Assembly: GCA_964472305.1 (NCBI GenBank) | Contig: CAYYJR010000033.1 | Location: 1 to 26,560 of the forward strand | Source of the DNA: CAYYJR01 sp964472305 | Lineage (GTDB): Bacteria > Armatimonadota > Hebobacteria > CAIYQO01 | Length of the DNA stretch: 26,560 bases | Reading direction: 5' to 3' | Part shown: positions 6,809 through 15,800 of the stretch, in pieces | How the letters are laid out: every line of letters starts with the position of its first letter | Numbering within the stretch: the stretch's first letter is position 1 | The notes under the pieces: generated by a model | The model's database searches: none | Seen by the model: the letters and a program-made list of their open reading frames with translations, nothing else | Told to the model about the DNA's origin: nothing | Translations under genes and position numbers: made by a program

Positions 6809-8251
6809 ATGAACAACATGACGAAATGGCTCATCGGAATCTCGGCGTGCTGCCTGAGCATGCTGGCATTGCTCCCCGCCTTCGCGGTGGAGGCAACGTT
6901 TCCCGCTCTTCCCCAGGAGAGCAAAATGTTAGTGCTTCCGCAAGGGAAGCCGGTGACGGTCACCGGCATGACATTGAAAGGCAACACGCCTGCGAAGGAA
7001 GCAACTTCCGTCACGGCCAGTTGGGACACCGATGGAATGACTGTGCTGTTCGATTGCGTGGATTCGGCGGTCGCCGCTGACTGGGCCAAAGAGCGTGACT
7101 CGGGCGTGACATGGAAAGATGACATGGTGGCGGTCCTGCTCGATCCTGGTCATACGCATACTCCTCGAAACAATCCGCTCTGCTTCAAGCTGTCAGTCGC
7201 CGGTGGACTGCAGGATAGCCTTGGGTATTCAAATCCAGCCTGGAATTGTGAGGGCGTAACCTCAGAAACCGCCCGGACGGCGAATGGATGGAGTGGGAAG
7301 ATTTTCATCCCCTGGAAAGGGCTGGGATCGACGCCCAAGAATGGCGATGTCTGGGGGATTCACTTCACGCGCATCGACCACGAAGGGAAGACCTACGCGA
7401 ATATGAAATTCATGGCCTGGACGCCCTTCGCCGAGAATTATGAAGCGCTGCCTCAATTCGGTCACATGCTCTTTGCCGCGAAAAACGCGAAGGCCGACGA
7501 CGCGACGCTGGCAACCTTGCGCGAAACGGTGAAACAACAGCATACCGCCATAGCAGACGCGCTCATCTTCCCCTACAAAGGTAATATCATTCAGGTGGGC
7601 GAGAAGCAGGCTGGTACTGCAGAGAATTTTACCACGTATCCCTCTGGAGCGCTGCATGCCACCACCGGGGCTCCCGCGAAAGAAGCCACCCGGGTGACCG
7701 TGAGCCAGGATGCGGACAATCTGATCATCGTCTTCGATTGTACCGATAACGGCGTCGTCGGTGAGCAACAGGGCACCGACAATATCAAGCTCTGGAAAGA
7801 CGATAGCGTCTATCTCTGGCTTGACCCCGGACATTCCCATAACGCGGAAAATAGCTGCGTGATGATCCAGCTTTCCGCCAGCGGCGCGTGGCTCGATCAG
7901 CGGGGTAACGACACGAAATTCAATATTGACAACCTTGTCACGAAAGCCACCCGCACCGCCACCGGATGGCGCGCGGAAATCCGCATCCCATGGAAAGGCT
8001 TGGGCATGCCCGCGCCGCAACGCGGCGATGTGTTGGGCGTGAACTTTGCGCGCATGGATCAACCGGGTAAAGTCGATTTCGAGAACATGGAATCGTCATC
8101 CTGGATTCCTTTGCTCAACGGCAATCCCTCGGAGCTAGATCGCTGGGGACATATCGTCTTTGGCGTGGATAACGATGTCGCGGCACAGCAGGCCCTGAAG
8201 AAATCGCACGAGGCGAGGCAGCAGGCGATTATTGAGAAGAACCCCCGGTAA
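6809..8251 (+). CDS. Secreted protein with two tandem CBM9-like (carbohydrate family 9) domains
   Basis: ATG 6809 follows AAGGTGG by 8 nt; an ATG 39 nt upstream lacks a ribosome site. The 480-residue product starts with a Sec signal peptide (Lys6, hydrophobic 8-22, likely cut after Ala-Phe-Ala at 26). Two homologous domains follow, about 61-222 and 289-452. The repeats match closely: PAKEAT.VT.S.D.D...FDC.D, then WKDD.V...LDPGH.H, then a GW...I.IPWKGLG segment and a closing .W.P......GH..F. This is the carbohydrate-binding family 9-like (DOMON-type) beta-sandwich seen in extracellular sugar- or haem-binding proteins. No catalytic domain is present, so a binding role at the cell surface or periplasm is likely. 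A charged helical tail ends the protein. Ligand unknown. Confidence 0.75.
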   Translation: MNNMTKWLIGISACCLSMLALLPAFAVEATFPALPQESKMLVLPQGKPVTVTGMTLKGNTPAKEATSVTASWDTDGMTVLFDCVDSAVAADWAKERDSGVTWKDDMVAVLLDPGHTHTPRNNPLCFKLSVAGGLQDSLGYSNPAWNCEGVTSETARTANGWSGKIFIPWKGLGSTPKNGDVWGIHFTRIDHEGKTYANMKFMAWTPFAENYEALPQFGHMLFAAKNAKADDATLATLRETVKQQHTAIADALIFPYKGNIIQVGEKQAGTAENFTTYPSGALHATTGAPAKEATRVTVSQDADNLIIVFDCTDNGVVGEQQGTDNIKLWKDDSVYLWLDPGHSHNAENSCVMIQLSASGAWLDQRGNDTKFNIDNLVTKATRTATGWRAEIRIPWKGLGMPAPQRGDVLGVNFARMDQPGKVDFENMESSSWIPLLNGNPSELDRWGHIVFGVDNDVAAQQALKKSHEARQQAIIEKNPR

Positions 8252-8350
8252 CATCCGGACAAACCCCTGCGAAGCGAACTCCCACGCGGAGTCCTGTGCT
8301 CTACGTCGGACTGACCGTATTGCGCAGTATATGCGTGGAGCGAATGAATG

Positions 8351-8389
8351 CACAAGGGCAGGTTATCGATGCGATAACCTGCCCTTGTG
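8351..8389. terminator. Perfect 18-bp palindromic hairpin between convergent genes
   Basis: Arms 8351-8368 and 8372-8389 are exactly complementary over 18 bp around a 3-nt ATG loop. It lies 100 bp after the CBM9-like gene and 15 bp after the FG-GAP gene stop on the other strand, as expected of a shared bidirectional terminator. Neither side carries a T-run, so it is not a standard intrinsic terminator. An RNA-stabilising hairpin or a protein-binding palindrome is also possible. Confidence 0.6.
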
Positions 8390-8403
8390 ATTATCGTGCA
8401 CGC

Positions 8404-9717
8404 TCACATTCCGCGGTAGAGCGTCGTGTTGTAAAGCGTCGGGATCGACAGCGCGCGGGCGTTGGCATAAATGCGCACGCCTTTCCAGCCGACGAGGATC
8501 GCTTCATCCCGGCTGTCGCCATACACATCGGCACGATAGCAATAGTGGACGCCAGTGTTGATGCCGCCCAGGTCTCCGGCATCGTAGGTGCCGCAATAGG
8601 CTATTGGCACCTCCAGTTCATCGACGATTTCCCCCGCGCCGTTATATATGACCGCAGGTTGTCCCGAACCGCGTCCGGCAACCAGGATGTCCAGCAATCC
8701 GTCCTGACCGGTCCAGCGGATCTCCTGACAATTCGCACCCCATCCTCCCGGCGGTTGCTGCCGTCGCCAGAGTTCCCGTCCGGTCTCGAGATCGAACAAA
8801 TAGAGGACGGCGGTGCCTTGCGCGCTGCGCGGGAAGCCGCGATCCACGACTGCCACCTGCTGCGCGGTGGCCATGCTGAACCGTCCGACGACGACATGCT
8901 GTGCCTCGTTCATCGCCTGACGCCAGAGCTCGCGGCCATCGGGGGCGAGGCAATGCGCTCCGTGATTGCCGAAAAGCAATCGCCATTGGCCATCAGGCAG
9001 CCGCGCGACGGCATTGGCATCGGAATGCATCCCCGTGGTATCGCCGGGTGTCTGGTTGTCGAAGAGCACCTTGCCGTCGTGATCGATCAGCGCGTACCCG
9101 ATGAAGACTTCGTCGCGGCCATCATCATCGATATCAGCCACCGCTGGATAGTGCCCGGTCGCCCCCTGCCAGTGCCAGAGGATTTTTCCCTCCCGCGAGA
9201 CTCCCCACATGTTCCAATAACGATCCTTGACCACGAAATCCTCACGCCGCCCACGGCCGGTGAGGTCGGCAAACAGCATGCTGTCGTCGGCCGGCGCCGG
9301 TAGCGGCAGCGTAGTTTTCTCCCGCCCGGTCGAACCGTCGAGGACGACCAGGGTCGCGCTACCCTCGTAGCGATGAGCCCGTTCACGAATCAGGCAATCG
9401 CCGTTCAGATACTCGCAAGGCTCGGTATAGTGTGCCTGACGGACATAGAGCACCTCGCTGTTGCCGTCGTTGTCCCAATCGTAGATCTGCACGGGCAGAT
9501 CGCTGTAGACCCGGCCATTGGCTGCTGAGGGTATACCCGTCTGCCAGAGGCGCCGTCCGGTCATCGTGGTTGCCGTCAGGCAGCGGATCTCCCGCGGGCC
9601 ATACTCGCTCTGGGTAAAGAGCAGATCAGGAGCGCCATCGCCATTGAGATCGCCGATCCGCAGCATCATCGCGCCGTAATCCGGCGCCTCGATTGAACTG
9701 ACTACCTGGACAGACAT
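8404..9717 (-). CDS. FG-GAP / VCBS repeat beta-propeller protein (PL11 lyase propeller-like), no signal peptide
   Basis: ATG 9717 is chosen because GGGAG lies 7 nt upstream and residue 11 on is propeller-like; the frame extends 57 codons further upstream but reads as non-coding. The 437-residue product contains repeated calcium-binding FG-GAP-like loops: DLNGDG at 23-28, DWDNDG at 80-85, DIDDDGRDE at 195-203 and a later DVYGDSRDE. These are spaced as blades of a six- to eight-bladed propeller. The GHYPAVADIDDDGRDEVF region resembles the C-terminal propeller of family 11 rhamnogalacturonan lyases, but catalytic residues were not identified. FG-GAP proteins are usually exported, so the lack of a signal peptide is odd. 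It converges on the CBM9-like gene; a shared glycan-related role is inference. Confidence 0.72.
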   Translation of the reverse strand: MSVQVVSSIEAPDYGAMMLRIGDLNGDGAPDLLFTQSEYGPREIRCLTATTMTGRRLWQTGIPSAANGRVYSDLPVQIYDWDNDGNSEVLYVRQAHYTEPCEYLNGDCLIRERAHRYEGSATLVVLDGSTGREKTTLPLPAPADDSMLFADLTGRGRREDFVVKDRYWNMWGVSREGKILWHWQGATGHYPAVADIDDDGRDEVFIGYALIDHDGKVLFDNQTPGDTTGMHSDANAVARLPDGQWRLLFGNHGAHCLAPDGRELWRQAMNEAQHVVVGRFSMATAQQVAVVDRGFPRSAQGTAVLYLFDLETGRELWRRQQPPGGWGANCQEIRWTGQDGLLDILVAGRGSGQPAVIYNGAGEIVDELEVPIAYCGTYDAGDLGGINTGVHYCYRADVYGDSRDEAILVGWKGVRIYANARALSIPTLYNTTLYRGM

Positions 9718-9863
9718 TACCCATCTCCCATCATTCCCATGTCGCTTCGTCTGGTGACCGGTTGTCCGTTGGACATGTGATGCCCGTGTTGATCGGAATA
9801 CCGGTGAATACAGGGATAGAAAACCGAGGACATCGCAAACTGTCTGCTCTGTAAAGTAGTGCT

Positions 9864-9882
9864 CACGGGCGAGACGCCCGTG
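9864..9882. repeat. Short GC-rich palindrome of a probable dispersed intergenic repeat family
   Basis: An 8-bp stem CACGGGCG / CGCCCGTG with an AGA loop is followed by TGCCACACC. This kind of string, read as Thr-Gly-Glu-Thr-Pro-Val-Pro-His in spurious frames, recurs between genes in many environmental genomes as far as I recall. It lies in the 228-bp gap between the FG-GAP and REC-HD-GYP genes, both on the minus strand. Only one copy is in this window, so the repeat status rests on memory. Confidence 0.45.
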
Positions 9883-9945
9883 CCACACCCGGTACGGGTG
9901 AACCGGTCAGTTCCACTACTTGCGCCGCCGAGGGTAGACGCGGCA

Positions 9946-11103
9946 TCAGATATTTTCACCGGAGAGCACGGCGAAGTAGGCGGCTTGTTTGAGCAGGTCA
10001 TTACTTCGATCCGCATACTCCTGTGCCACGGCACGGAATTCCCCCTGGACTTCGAGGAACGCCTGGACGATCTCCGGGTCGAAGTGCGTGCCCCGTTCTT
10101 CCTCGATGATGCCGACCGCTTGCTCGTGGGTCATCCCTTCCTTGTAAATCCGGCCGGTGGTTAGCGCGTCGTAAACGTCGGCAATCGCCATGATGCGCGC
10201 GGCGATGGGGATTGCCTCGCCGGCCAGTCCTTCCGGATACCCGCTGCCATCCCAGCGCTCATGATGCGATTGCGCGATCTGCTTGGCTAGTTTCAGGAAA
10301 TCAACCCCCATGCCCAACTGCACCTCGGCATGCTCGAGCGATTGTCGTCCCAGCATGGGATGCGCTTTCATAATCTCGAATTCCACCGGGGTGAGGCGCA
10401 TGGGTTTGAGAAGAATGCGGTCAGGGATGCCGACTTTGCCGATATCGTGCAACGGAGCAGACTTAAAGATCATCGTAATGGTATATTCCGTCAGAAACGA
10501 GGCGAAGCTGGGATGAGTTTGTAAGTGCTCGGCCAGTATTCTCACATAATATTGCGTGCGGCGAATGTGATTGCCGGTGTCACTGTCGCGCGTCTCGGCG
10601 AGTGATGCCAGCGCAAGAATCGTCACATCCTGGATGGCAACCAGCTCCTTAATACGGCGGTCAACTTCCTGCTCAAGAAAGCTGTTTTTATCCTTGAGAA
10701 AATCCTGTGTCGCCTTGACGTGCAGTTGCGTTTTCACCCGCGCGAACAAAATTGGCGGACTGATTGGCTTGGTAATGTAGTCCACCGCGCCTAACTCCAA
10801 TCCCTTCCGCTCGTCCTCGACGTCATTCTTCGCCGTCAGAAAGATAATCGGAATATCACGAGTCAACGGATTGTGTTTAAGGCGCTCGCACACCTCATAC
10901 CCATCCATTTCCGGCATCATGATATCGAGCAGAATCAGATCAGGGGGCGTCTCGGAGTTGGCGACTTTCAACGCGCTCGCGCCGCTATTCGCCAGCTTGA
11001 CTTTATACAGGTGTCCCAGCAATTCCTTCATCAAGGACAGGTTGTCCGGCGTATCATCGACCACAAGGATGGTGGACCTTTTTGCTGAATATTCTTCACC
11101 CAT
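9946..11103 (-). CDS. Response regulator with HD-GYP cyclic-di-GMP phosphodiesterase domain (RpfG-like)
   Basis: ATG 11103 follows AGGAGG, a strong site; an upstream in-frame ATG would add 12 residues without one. Of 385 residues, 10-125 form a receiver domain with the acidic pair at 16-17, phospho-acceptor Asp60 in LLDIMMPEMDG, Thr90 and Lys112. A helical linker (130-170) leads to an HD-GYP domain with HDIGKVGIPD (His219-Asp220), His280-His281 and WDGSGYP (284-290), all metal ligands and the GYP signature intact. Family members hydrolyse c-di-GMP to pGpG or GMP and act in biofilm and motility control. No histidine kinase is adjacent, so the input partner is elsewhere. Confident call. Confidence 0.95.
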   Translation of the reverse strand: MGEEYSAKRSTILVVDDTPDNLSLMKELLGHLYKVKLANSGASALKVANSETPPDLILLDIMMPEMDGYEVCERLKHNPLTRDIPIIFLTAKNDVEDERKGLELGAVDYITKPISPPILFARVKTQLHVKATQDFLKDKNSFLEQEVDRRIKELVAIQDVTILALASLAETRDSDTGNHIRRTQYYVRILAEHLQTHPSFASFLTEYTITMIFKSAPLHDIGKVGIPDRILLKPMRLTPVEFEIMKAHPMLGRQSLEHAEVQLGMGVDFLKLAKQIAQSHHERWDGSGYPEGLAGEAIPIAARIMAIADVYDALTTGRIYKEGMTHEQAVGIIEEERGTHFDPEIVQAFLEVQGEFRAVAQEYADRSNDLLKQAAYFAVLSGENI

Positions 11104-11695
11104 GGCTACCTCCTGCAGTACCTTGCACGATGGGCGCAACTCCCCTGGCCTGCATTATGCGTCACACGTCGAATACGCCATCGCCAACCCGGCAGTCCGT
11201 TGCATCCTGAGGAATCCCGGCTGGTGCACATCGGTCAACTGCGATGCCATGTCAATCATCACGATTTCACCCACCGGTAATCAATCATCCGGCGCAACAC
11301 GTGGCGATCCATTTCCACCATAGGCTTGATAGTGCGATGGCACAGGTCAGCAAGCCAAGCAACCGACATAACCGGATATTATCCCGATAGATTATTTCGA
11401 TAACATTATTCCACACAACTGGCGAATCCGCAATCAACTGCATCGCCGCAAGCCCGGCTTAATGCTTATTTTTTCTGCCGCATCGCCATCCGCGTCAGCG
11501 ACGTGCGCTCCCGGTCTCCTCCGTCTCGCATCTCCAGCAAGACCTCGGTGTGACACTGCCGGCATACCACTATCCAGATTATTAACATCCTGCGTCAATC
11601 TCGCCGCCCGTGAACGACTGTCGGGGTTTCACCGCACGGATGGGTGCGGAATGCGGTATATCTATCGTGCACACTCACGTGAGGAGGAAATGCAC
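11104..11695. other. Intergenic region upstream of the REC-HD-GYP gene and the 61-aa gene
   Basis: About 590 bp without a credible gene. It must hold the divergent promoters. Minus-strand candidates include a CATAAT (-10-like) near 11151-11156 and TTGACA/TTGACC strings further upstream, none with a convincing partner. An AT-rich block near 11376-11412 contains ATTATC, GATAGATTATT and TTCGATAACATTATT strings that look like a regulatory or promoter site. A T-run at about 11469-11474 follows a small AAGC/GCTT hairpin. No RNA gene was recognised. Confidence 0.4.
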
Positions 11696-11881
11696 ATGCC
11701 GAAATTCACGGTATGGACCAATGTCACCGATAAAAAGACCATCGATGCCGCCGACCCACGCGAAGCGGCATCGAAGTATCACGAAGTGACCGGAGATCTC
11801 ACCGAAAAGTGGGACGGCGCGCTGCACGTGCGCGACGAGCACGGCGAGGAATGGTCCTATCGCCGCCGTCAAGCCGCCTGA
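11696..11881 (+). CDS. Small hypothetical protein, 61 aa
   Basis: ATG 11696 lies 8 nt after AGGAGG; the ATG at 11690 is only 2 nt from it, so 11696 is preferred. The product is small, soluble and charged, opening with MPKFTVWTNVTD, then an acidic/basic helix and a second strand ending in WSYRRR. The pattern beta-alpha-beta would suit a tiny ubiquitin-like or swapped-dimer fold, which is speculation. No family is recognised. Strong ribosome site, clean codon use and a following hairpin at 11907-11932 make it a likely single-gene transcript. A TATATC about 30 nt upstream of the ATG could be its -10 box. Confidence 0.65.
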   Translation: MPKFTVWTNVTDKKTIDAADPREAASKYHEVTGDLTEKWDGALHVRDEHGEEWSYRRRQAA

Positions 11882-11906
11882 TCCGGCGCATTTCGCATCA
11901 CAACAG

Positions 11907-11932
11907 GCCCGTGGCCACCCCTGGTCACGGGC
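11907..11932 (+). terminator. Hairpin after the 61-aa gene
   Basis: Arms GCCCGTGGCCA and TGGTCACGGGC form an 11-bp stem with one G-U pair and a CCCC loop, 25 bp after the stop codon. No T-run follows, as with other hairpins in this window. Confidence 0.5.
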
Positions 11933-12102
11933 GCATTCACGCAGGGGGAAGCACGACACCCGGTTGCCGTCGCCCGCGGAATCAGCGGAGAATCCGGGGC
12001 TTTCACCGTTTGCCTCGCGCCTCGCAGGCACGCATGCGGCGTCTCACATGGTTGCGTTATTTATTATACGCAATTCAAGGTAAACAAAATAACCGCAACC
12101 TG

Positions 12103-12111
12103 TGCTATACT
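12103..12111 (+). promoter_or_regulatory. Extended -10 promoter of the truncated PAS gene
   Basis: TGC-TATACT is a TGn extended -10 box with 5 of 6 matches, set in an AT-rich island unlike its surroundings, 65 bp before the ATG at 12176. No good -35 box is visible at 16-18 bp, which extended -10 promoters can do without. Confidence 0.45.
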
Positions 12112-12175
12112 ATATTGTAACATCAAATCGACACGCCATCTTCACCCGTACCCGCCGCATGCAGAGGATCTCATC

Positions 12176-12811
12176 ATGGTGTTGATTTGCATCGAAGCCG
12201 TTGCCCTCGTCTTGCAACTGTTCGCGGTTGCGCTGGCTTTCCGCTTGAACCGCCTGATCGGAAAACGTCTCGCGTGGGGGATTCTTGTACTGGCGATGCT
12301 CGTAATGGCTCTGCGCCGCGCATTGTCGCTGTACCGCCTGCTGACGAACAATCCCGTGCAGCCTTTCCTGCTCGATGATGAGTTGCTTAGCCTGCTGATC
12401 TCCGCGCTGATGCTGCTGGGAGTAGCTGGCATCACCCCGGTGTTTGCCCGGCTAACGCGCATCTCCGCGCAACTGGGCGAGAGCCGCGCCATGCTGGCAA
12501 ATATCCTGAACTCGGTGCCGCAGGCAATCTGCTGGAAAGACCGCAACGGCGTCTTCCTGGGATGCAACACCGTCTTCTCCCGCTTGTGCGGCTTCGACCA
12601 GCCCGACCAGATCGTCGGCAAGACGGAATACGACCTGCCCTGGCGTGAACATGCCGCGACCACACAGGCCGAGGAAGCGGAGATTATCGCGCAAAATGCC
12701 CCACGGCGCTATCTCCTCGAACCATCGCAGCGGGAAGCCGGCGCGTCGCGCTGGATCGATGCCACCAAGGGGCCGTTGATGGATACCCATGGAGCGAAAC
12801 GAGAGTACTGA
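12176..12811 (+). CDS. Membrane PAS-domain sensor protein, truncated at the C-terminus
   Basis: ATG 12176 has GAGG 8 nt upstream. The 211-residue product has about three membrane spans (2-23, 31-50, 69-91), a short signalling helix and one PAS domain from about 105. The PAS core reads NILNSVPQAICWKDRNGVFLG, a common sensor-kinase type. It stops at PLMDTHGAKREY, where family members continue with a last beta strand and a D-I-T-E-R-K linker into a kinase or GGDEF domain. The output domain is therefore missing: a broken sensor gene, or one adapted as a sensor-only protein. The stop codon lies inside a hairpin shared with the convergent GGDEF-EAL gene 28 bp away. It has its own promoter-like sequence, so it may still be expressed. 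Confidence 0.7.
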   Translation: MVLICIEAVALVLQLFAVALAFRLNRLIGKRLAWGILVLAMLVMALRRALSLYRLLTNNPVQPFLLDDELLSLLISALMLLGVAGITPVFARLTRISAQLGESRAMLANILNSVPQAICWKDRNGVFLGCNTVFSRLCGFDQPDQIVGKTEYDLPWREHAATTQAEEAEIIAQNAPRRYLLEPSQREAGASRWIDATKGPLMDTHGAKREY

Positions 12812-12838
12812 CGGCGCCTGTACGCCGAAACGGTACTC
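12803..12838. terminator. Two-tier hairpin between convergent PAS and GGDEF-EAL genes
   Basis: GAGTACTG (12803-12810) pairs with CGGTACTC (12831-12838) over 8 bp with one G-U pair. Inside it CGGCG (12812-12816) pairs with CGCCG (12823-12827). The hairpin covers the TGA of the PAS gene and ends one base before the stop codon of the opposing gene, so it can serve both transcripts. No T-run is present. Confidence 0.5.
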
Positions 12839-12839
12839 C

Positions 12840-15800
12840 CTACAGCACGAGCGGCAGTTTGTCCCGGTCGAGCATCGCGTGCATGAAGCGGTCGAAATCG
12901 GCGCCGGGCAGCGGAACGCTCAACAAGTACCCCTGATAGTTGGAGCATCCCTGCGCGCGGAGCACCTCCAACTGTTCCGAGTGCTCGACGCATTCGGCGA
13001 TCAGGTTAAGGTTGAGCGCACGGCCCAGTACGGTGATAGCCTGCACGATGGCGGCATTGTCGGCATCGGTGTGGATGTCGCGCACGAAAGCCCAGTCGAT
13101 CTTCAGCGTATCAATGGGAAAGCGCTTCAGGTAGCCGAATGAGCAGTGCCCCACGCCGAAATCATCGATGGCGATGCGCACGCCCAGTGCGCGCAACTGG
13201 TGCAGCATCGCGATGGTGTATTCCGTATTCCGCATGGCGATGCTCTCGGTGATCTCAAGTTCCAAAAATTCCGGCGCCAACTGGCTGTCGCGCAGCGCAC
13301 GATCAACGACCCGGACGAAGTTGTCGCGCTCGAATTGGCGTGGCGAGATATTCACCGCCACGCGCAGGTTGCGCCCGAACCGCTGCTGCCAGTCGCGCGT
13401 CTGGTGACAGGCGGTATGCAGCACCCATTCGCCGATCGCCTCGATGCGTCCCGTTTCCTCCGCGACCGGAATAAACTGCATGGGCAGCACCAGTCCCTGC
13501 GTGGGGTGATGCCAGCGCAACAGCGCCTCGATGCTGGTGGTCTCGCCGGTCAGTACGTCGGCTTGCGGCTGGTAATACAACTCGAACTCATTACGTTCCA
13601 GCGCCTTATGCAAGTCGTGGGCCAGATGGATCCGGGTGGAGAGCGTATCGCTCATTTCGGCGGCGAAAAAGCAGTAGGTGTTGCCGCCGTGCTCCTTGGC
13701 ACGATACATTGCCATGTCGGCATGGCGCATCAACACATCGGCGAACTGGCCGTCAGAGGGCGCCAGCGCGATGCCCAGACTGGGGGTGAGGAACAACTCG
13801 TGCTCTTCCACCAGGAAGGGATGCGTAAACGCCGCCAGGATGCGATCGGCCATCACTCGCGCGTTGTCGACGGTGGGCGTGACCAGGTCGGGTAAAATGA
13901 AGACGAACTCATCGCCCGCCAACCGCGCTACGGTATCACTCTCGCGAATGGCGTCCTTCAGTCGAATCGCAACCTGGCGCAACAGGCTGTCGCCGGCCTC
14001 GTGCCCCAGCGAATCGTTGACCTCTTTGAAGCGATCCAGATCGAGAAAGAGCACCGCCAGGCTGTTGTTTTTACGATTGGCATAACTGAGCGCCTGATTC
14101 AGCCGATCGCCGAACAGAAAACGATTCGGCAAGTCGGTCAATTCATCATAATACGCCAGGTAATTCAGCCGCTCTTCCGCCGTCTTGCGCTCGGTGATGT
14201 CGTAGAGCAATAACGCCAGCATTTCCGTCTGTGGGCGATACACCGAGACATCCAGATATTTGTGTAGCGCGTGCACGAAATGCTGAAAATTGGCGGGGGC
14301 CCCGGTGTGATCCACCTGCGCCAGCGCCCGCAGCCAACTCGCATCTAAGTGCGGAAACACTTCGGAAAGCAGGCGCCCGCACAATTCAGCACGGGGAAGT
14401 CCGATCAAGTGCTCGCTGGTCGGATTGACGTCGATGATACGAAAATCGATCGGCTCGCATTGCTTATATACCAGTGAACCAAGCAGAAAGCCTTCACACA
14501 TCGTATTGAAGAGCAGGCGGTAGCGCGCTTCGCTTTCCTTGATGACGGCGTCGCTATCCAACCGCTCTTCCTCCGCCCCGATCGCCGAAGCAATAATCCC
14601 CAACACACGCGTATCGTCAGCCGAAGGCAAGTAATCGCATTGGAAGAACACGCACAGCGATCCCTTATCCACTCCGCGCGCGGTAACGGGCTTGCCGATG
14701 CAGGTCTGCAGCGTATACTTCTCGACGTTGGAATCGAGATGGGCATAATCGGATTGCCGCAGGTTACGCAGCACCACCAGTTCGCTCCCTCGACGTGTGA
14801 TGTCGCGGCACAGATGCCCCTCGGTATTCTCGCGTTCCAGAAAATCATCCGGCATCCGCCATTGTCCGACGGCGATAATCGTGTCATGGCTCATCCGATA
14901 ATAGAGCGCGCACTCGGCGCCGATCAACTCGCCGCAGAGTTCGGTCAGGCGATCGATATTCGCCGGCGCATCGGCGCCCAGACTCGACAGGCATTCGTTG
15001 AGCCGGGCCAGGCGCTCCTCGGCGCGCTTCAGCTCGGTGATGTCGTGCATGACAATGAGAAAACCCTGCACCTCATGCTCGCGCTGCATCAGCGCGGACA
15101 TGCGCACGTCGAAAGAGCGGCGCATACCGTTGCGCGCCAGCATCACTTCAAAGCGGTGTTCCGACAGGCCATCCGCCGCGCTGATCATCTCTTGCAACGA
15201 TCCCAGCGTTACCTCTGCCGGTTTGCCGATCACCTGGCTGGCACGCAGGCCAATTACCCGCTGCGCCATGTGGTTCAGATCGATGATGCGCCGCTTGTCG
15301 TCCAGTACGAACACCGCGTCGCGCATGCCTTCGATCACCGCGGAGCGGGCAATCGGCATGATGTCGAACAACCGGAAGCGCCACAGGCCGAACACCATGC
15401 TGAGCGCGGTGAAGGTGAAGCCCAACGTCGTGAGATCGAACGGCTTGACCGGATTGAGACCGAACACGAAAAGCAGATTGCACACCCAGGGAACGATGGC
15501 GCCCCCCAGCAGAATGGTGGCTTGGCGGCGATAAATGAACAATGGGCGCAGCATTCCCTGCAGGCAGAGCAGAATGCCGGCGGTGACCAGGATATAGCTA
15601 TAGGCAACGAGCAACCAATACCACGGACCATGCGTGACGGTGAGCATGTAGTAGGCATGCGCGTCGGTTAGCCACGCTTTGCGATACAGCAGATGATGCC
15701 ACTCATTGGTCCACATCAGCACCGTGGTGAGCAGCGGGATCACGAAAAGCAACAGGATACGCCGCTGGCGAAGATCCCAGCCGTTAAATTGACCGATAAA

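Noticed and set aside
6839..6851. Ile-Ser-Ala-Cys as a lipobox in the CBM9-like protein
   Set aside because: The hydrophobic stretch before the Cys is only about 6 residues and continues well past it to a clear AFA signal peptidase I site.
14640..15671. 343-codon plus-strand open frame
   Set aside because: Antisense to the PAS-GAF part of the GGDEF-EAL gene; composition is shadow-like.
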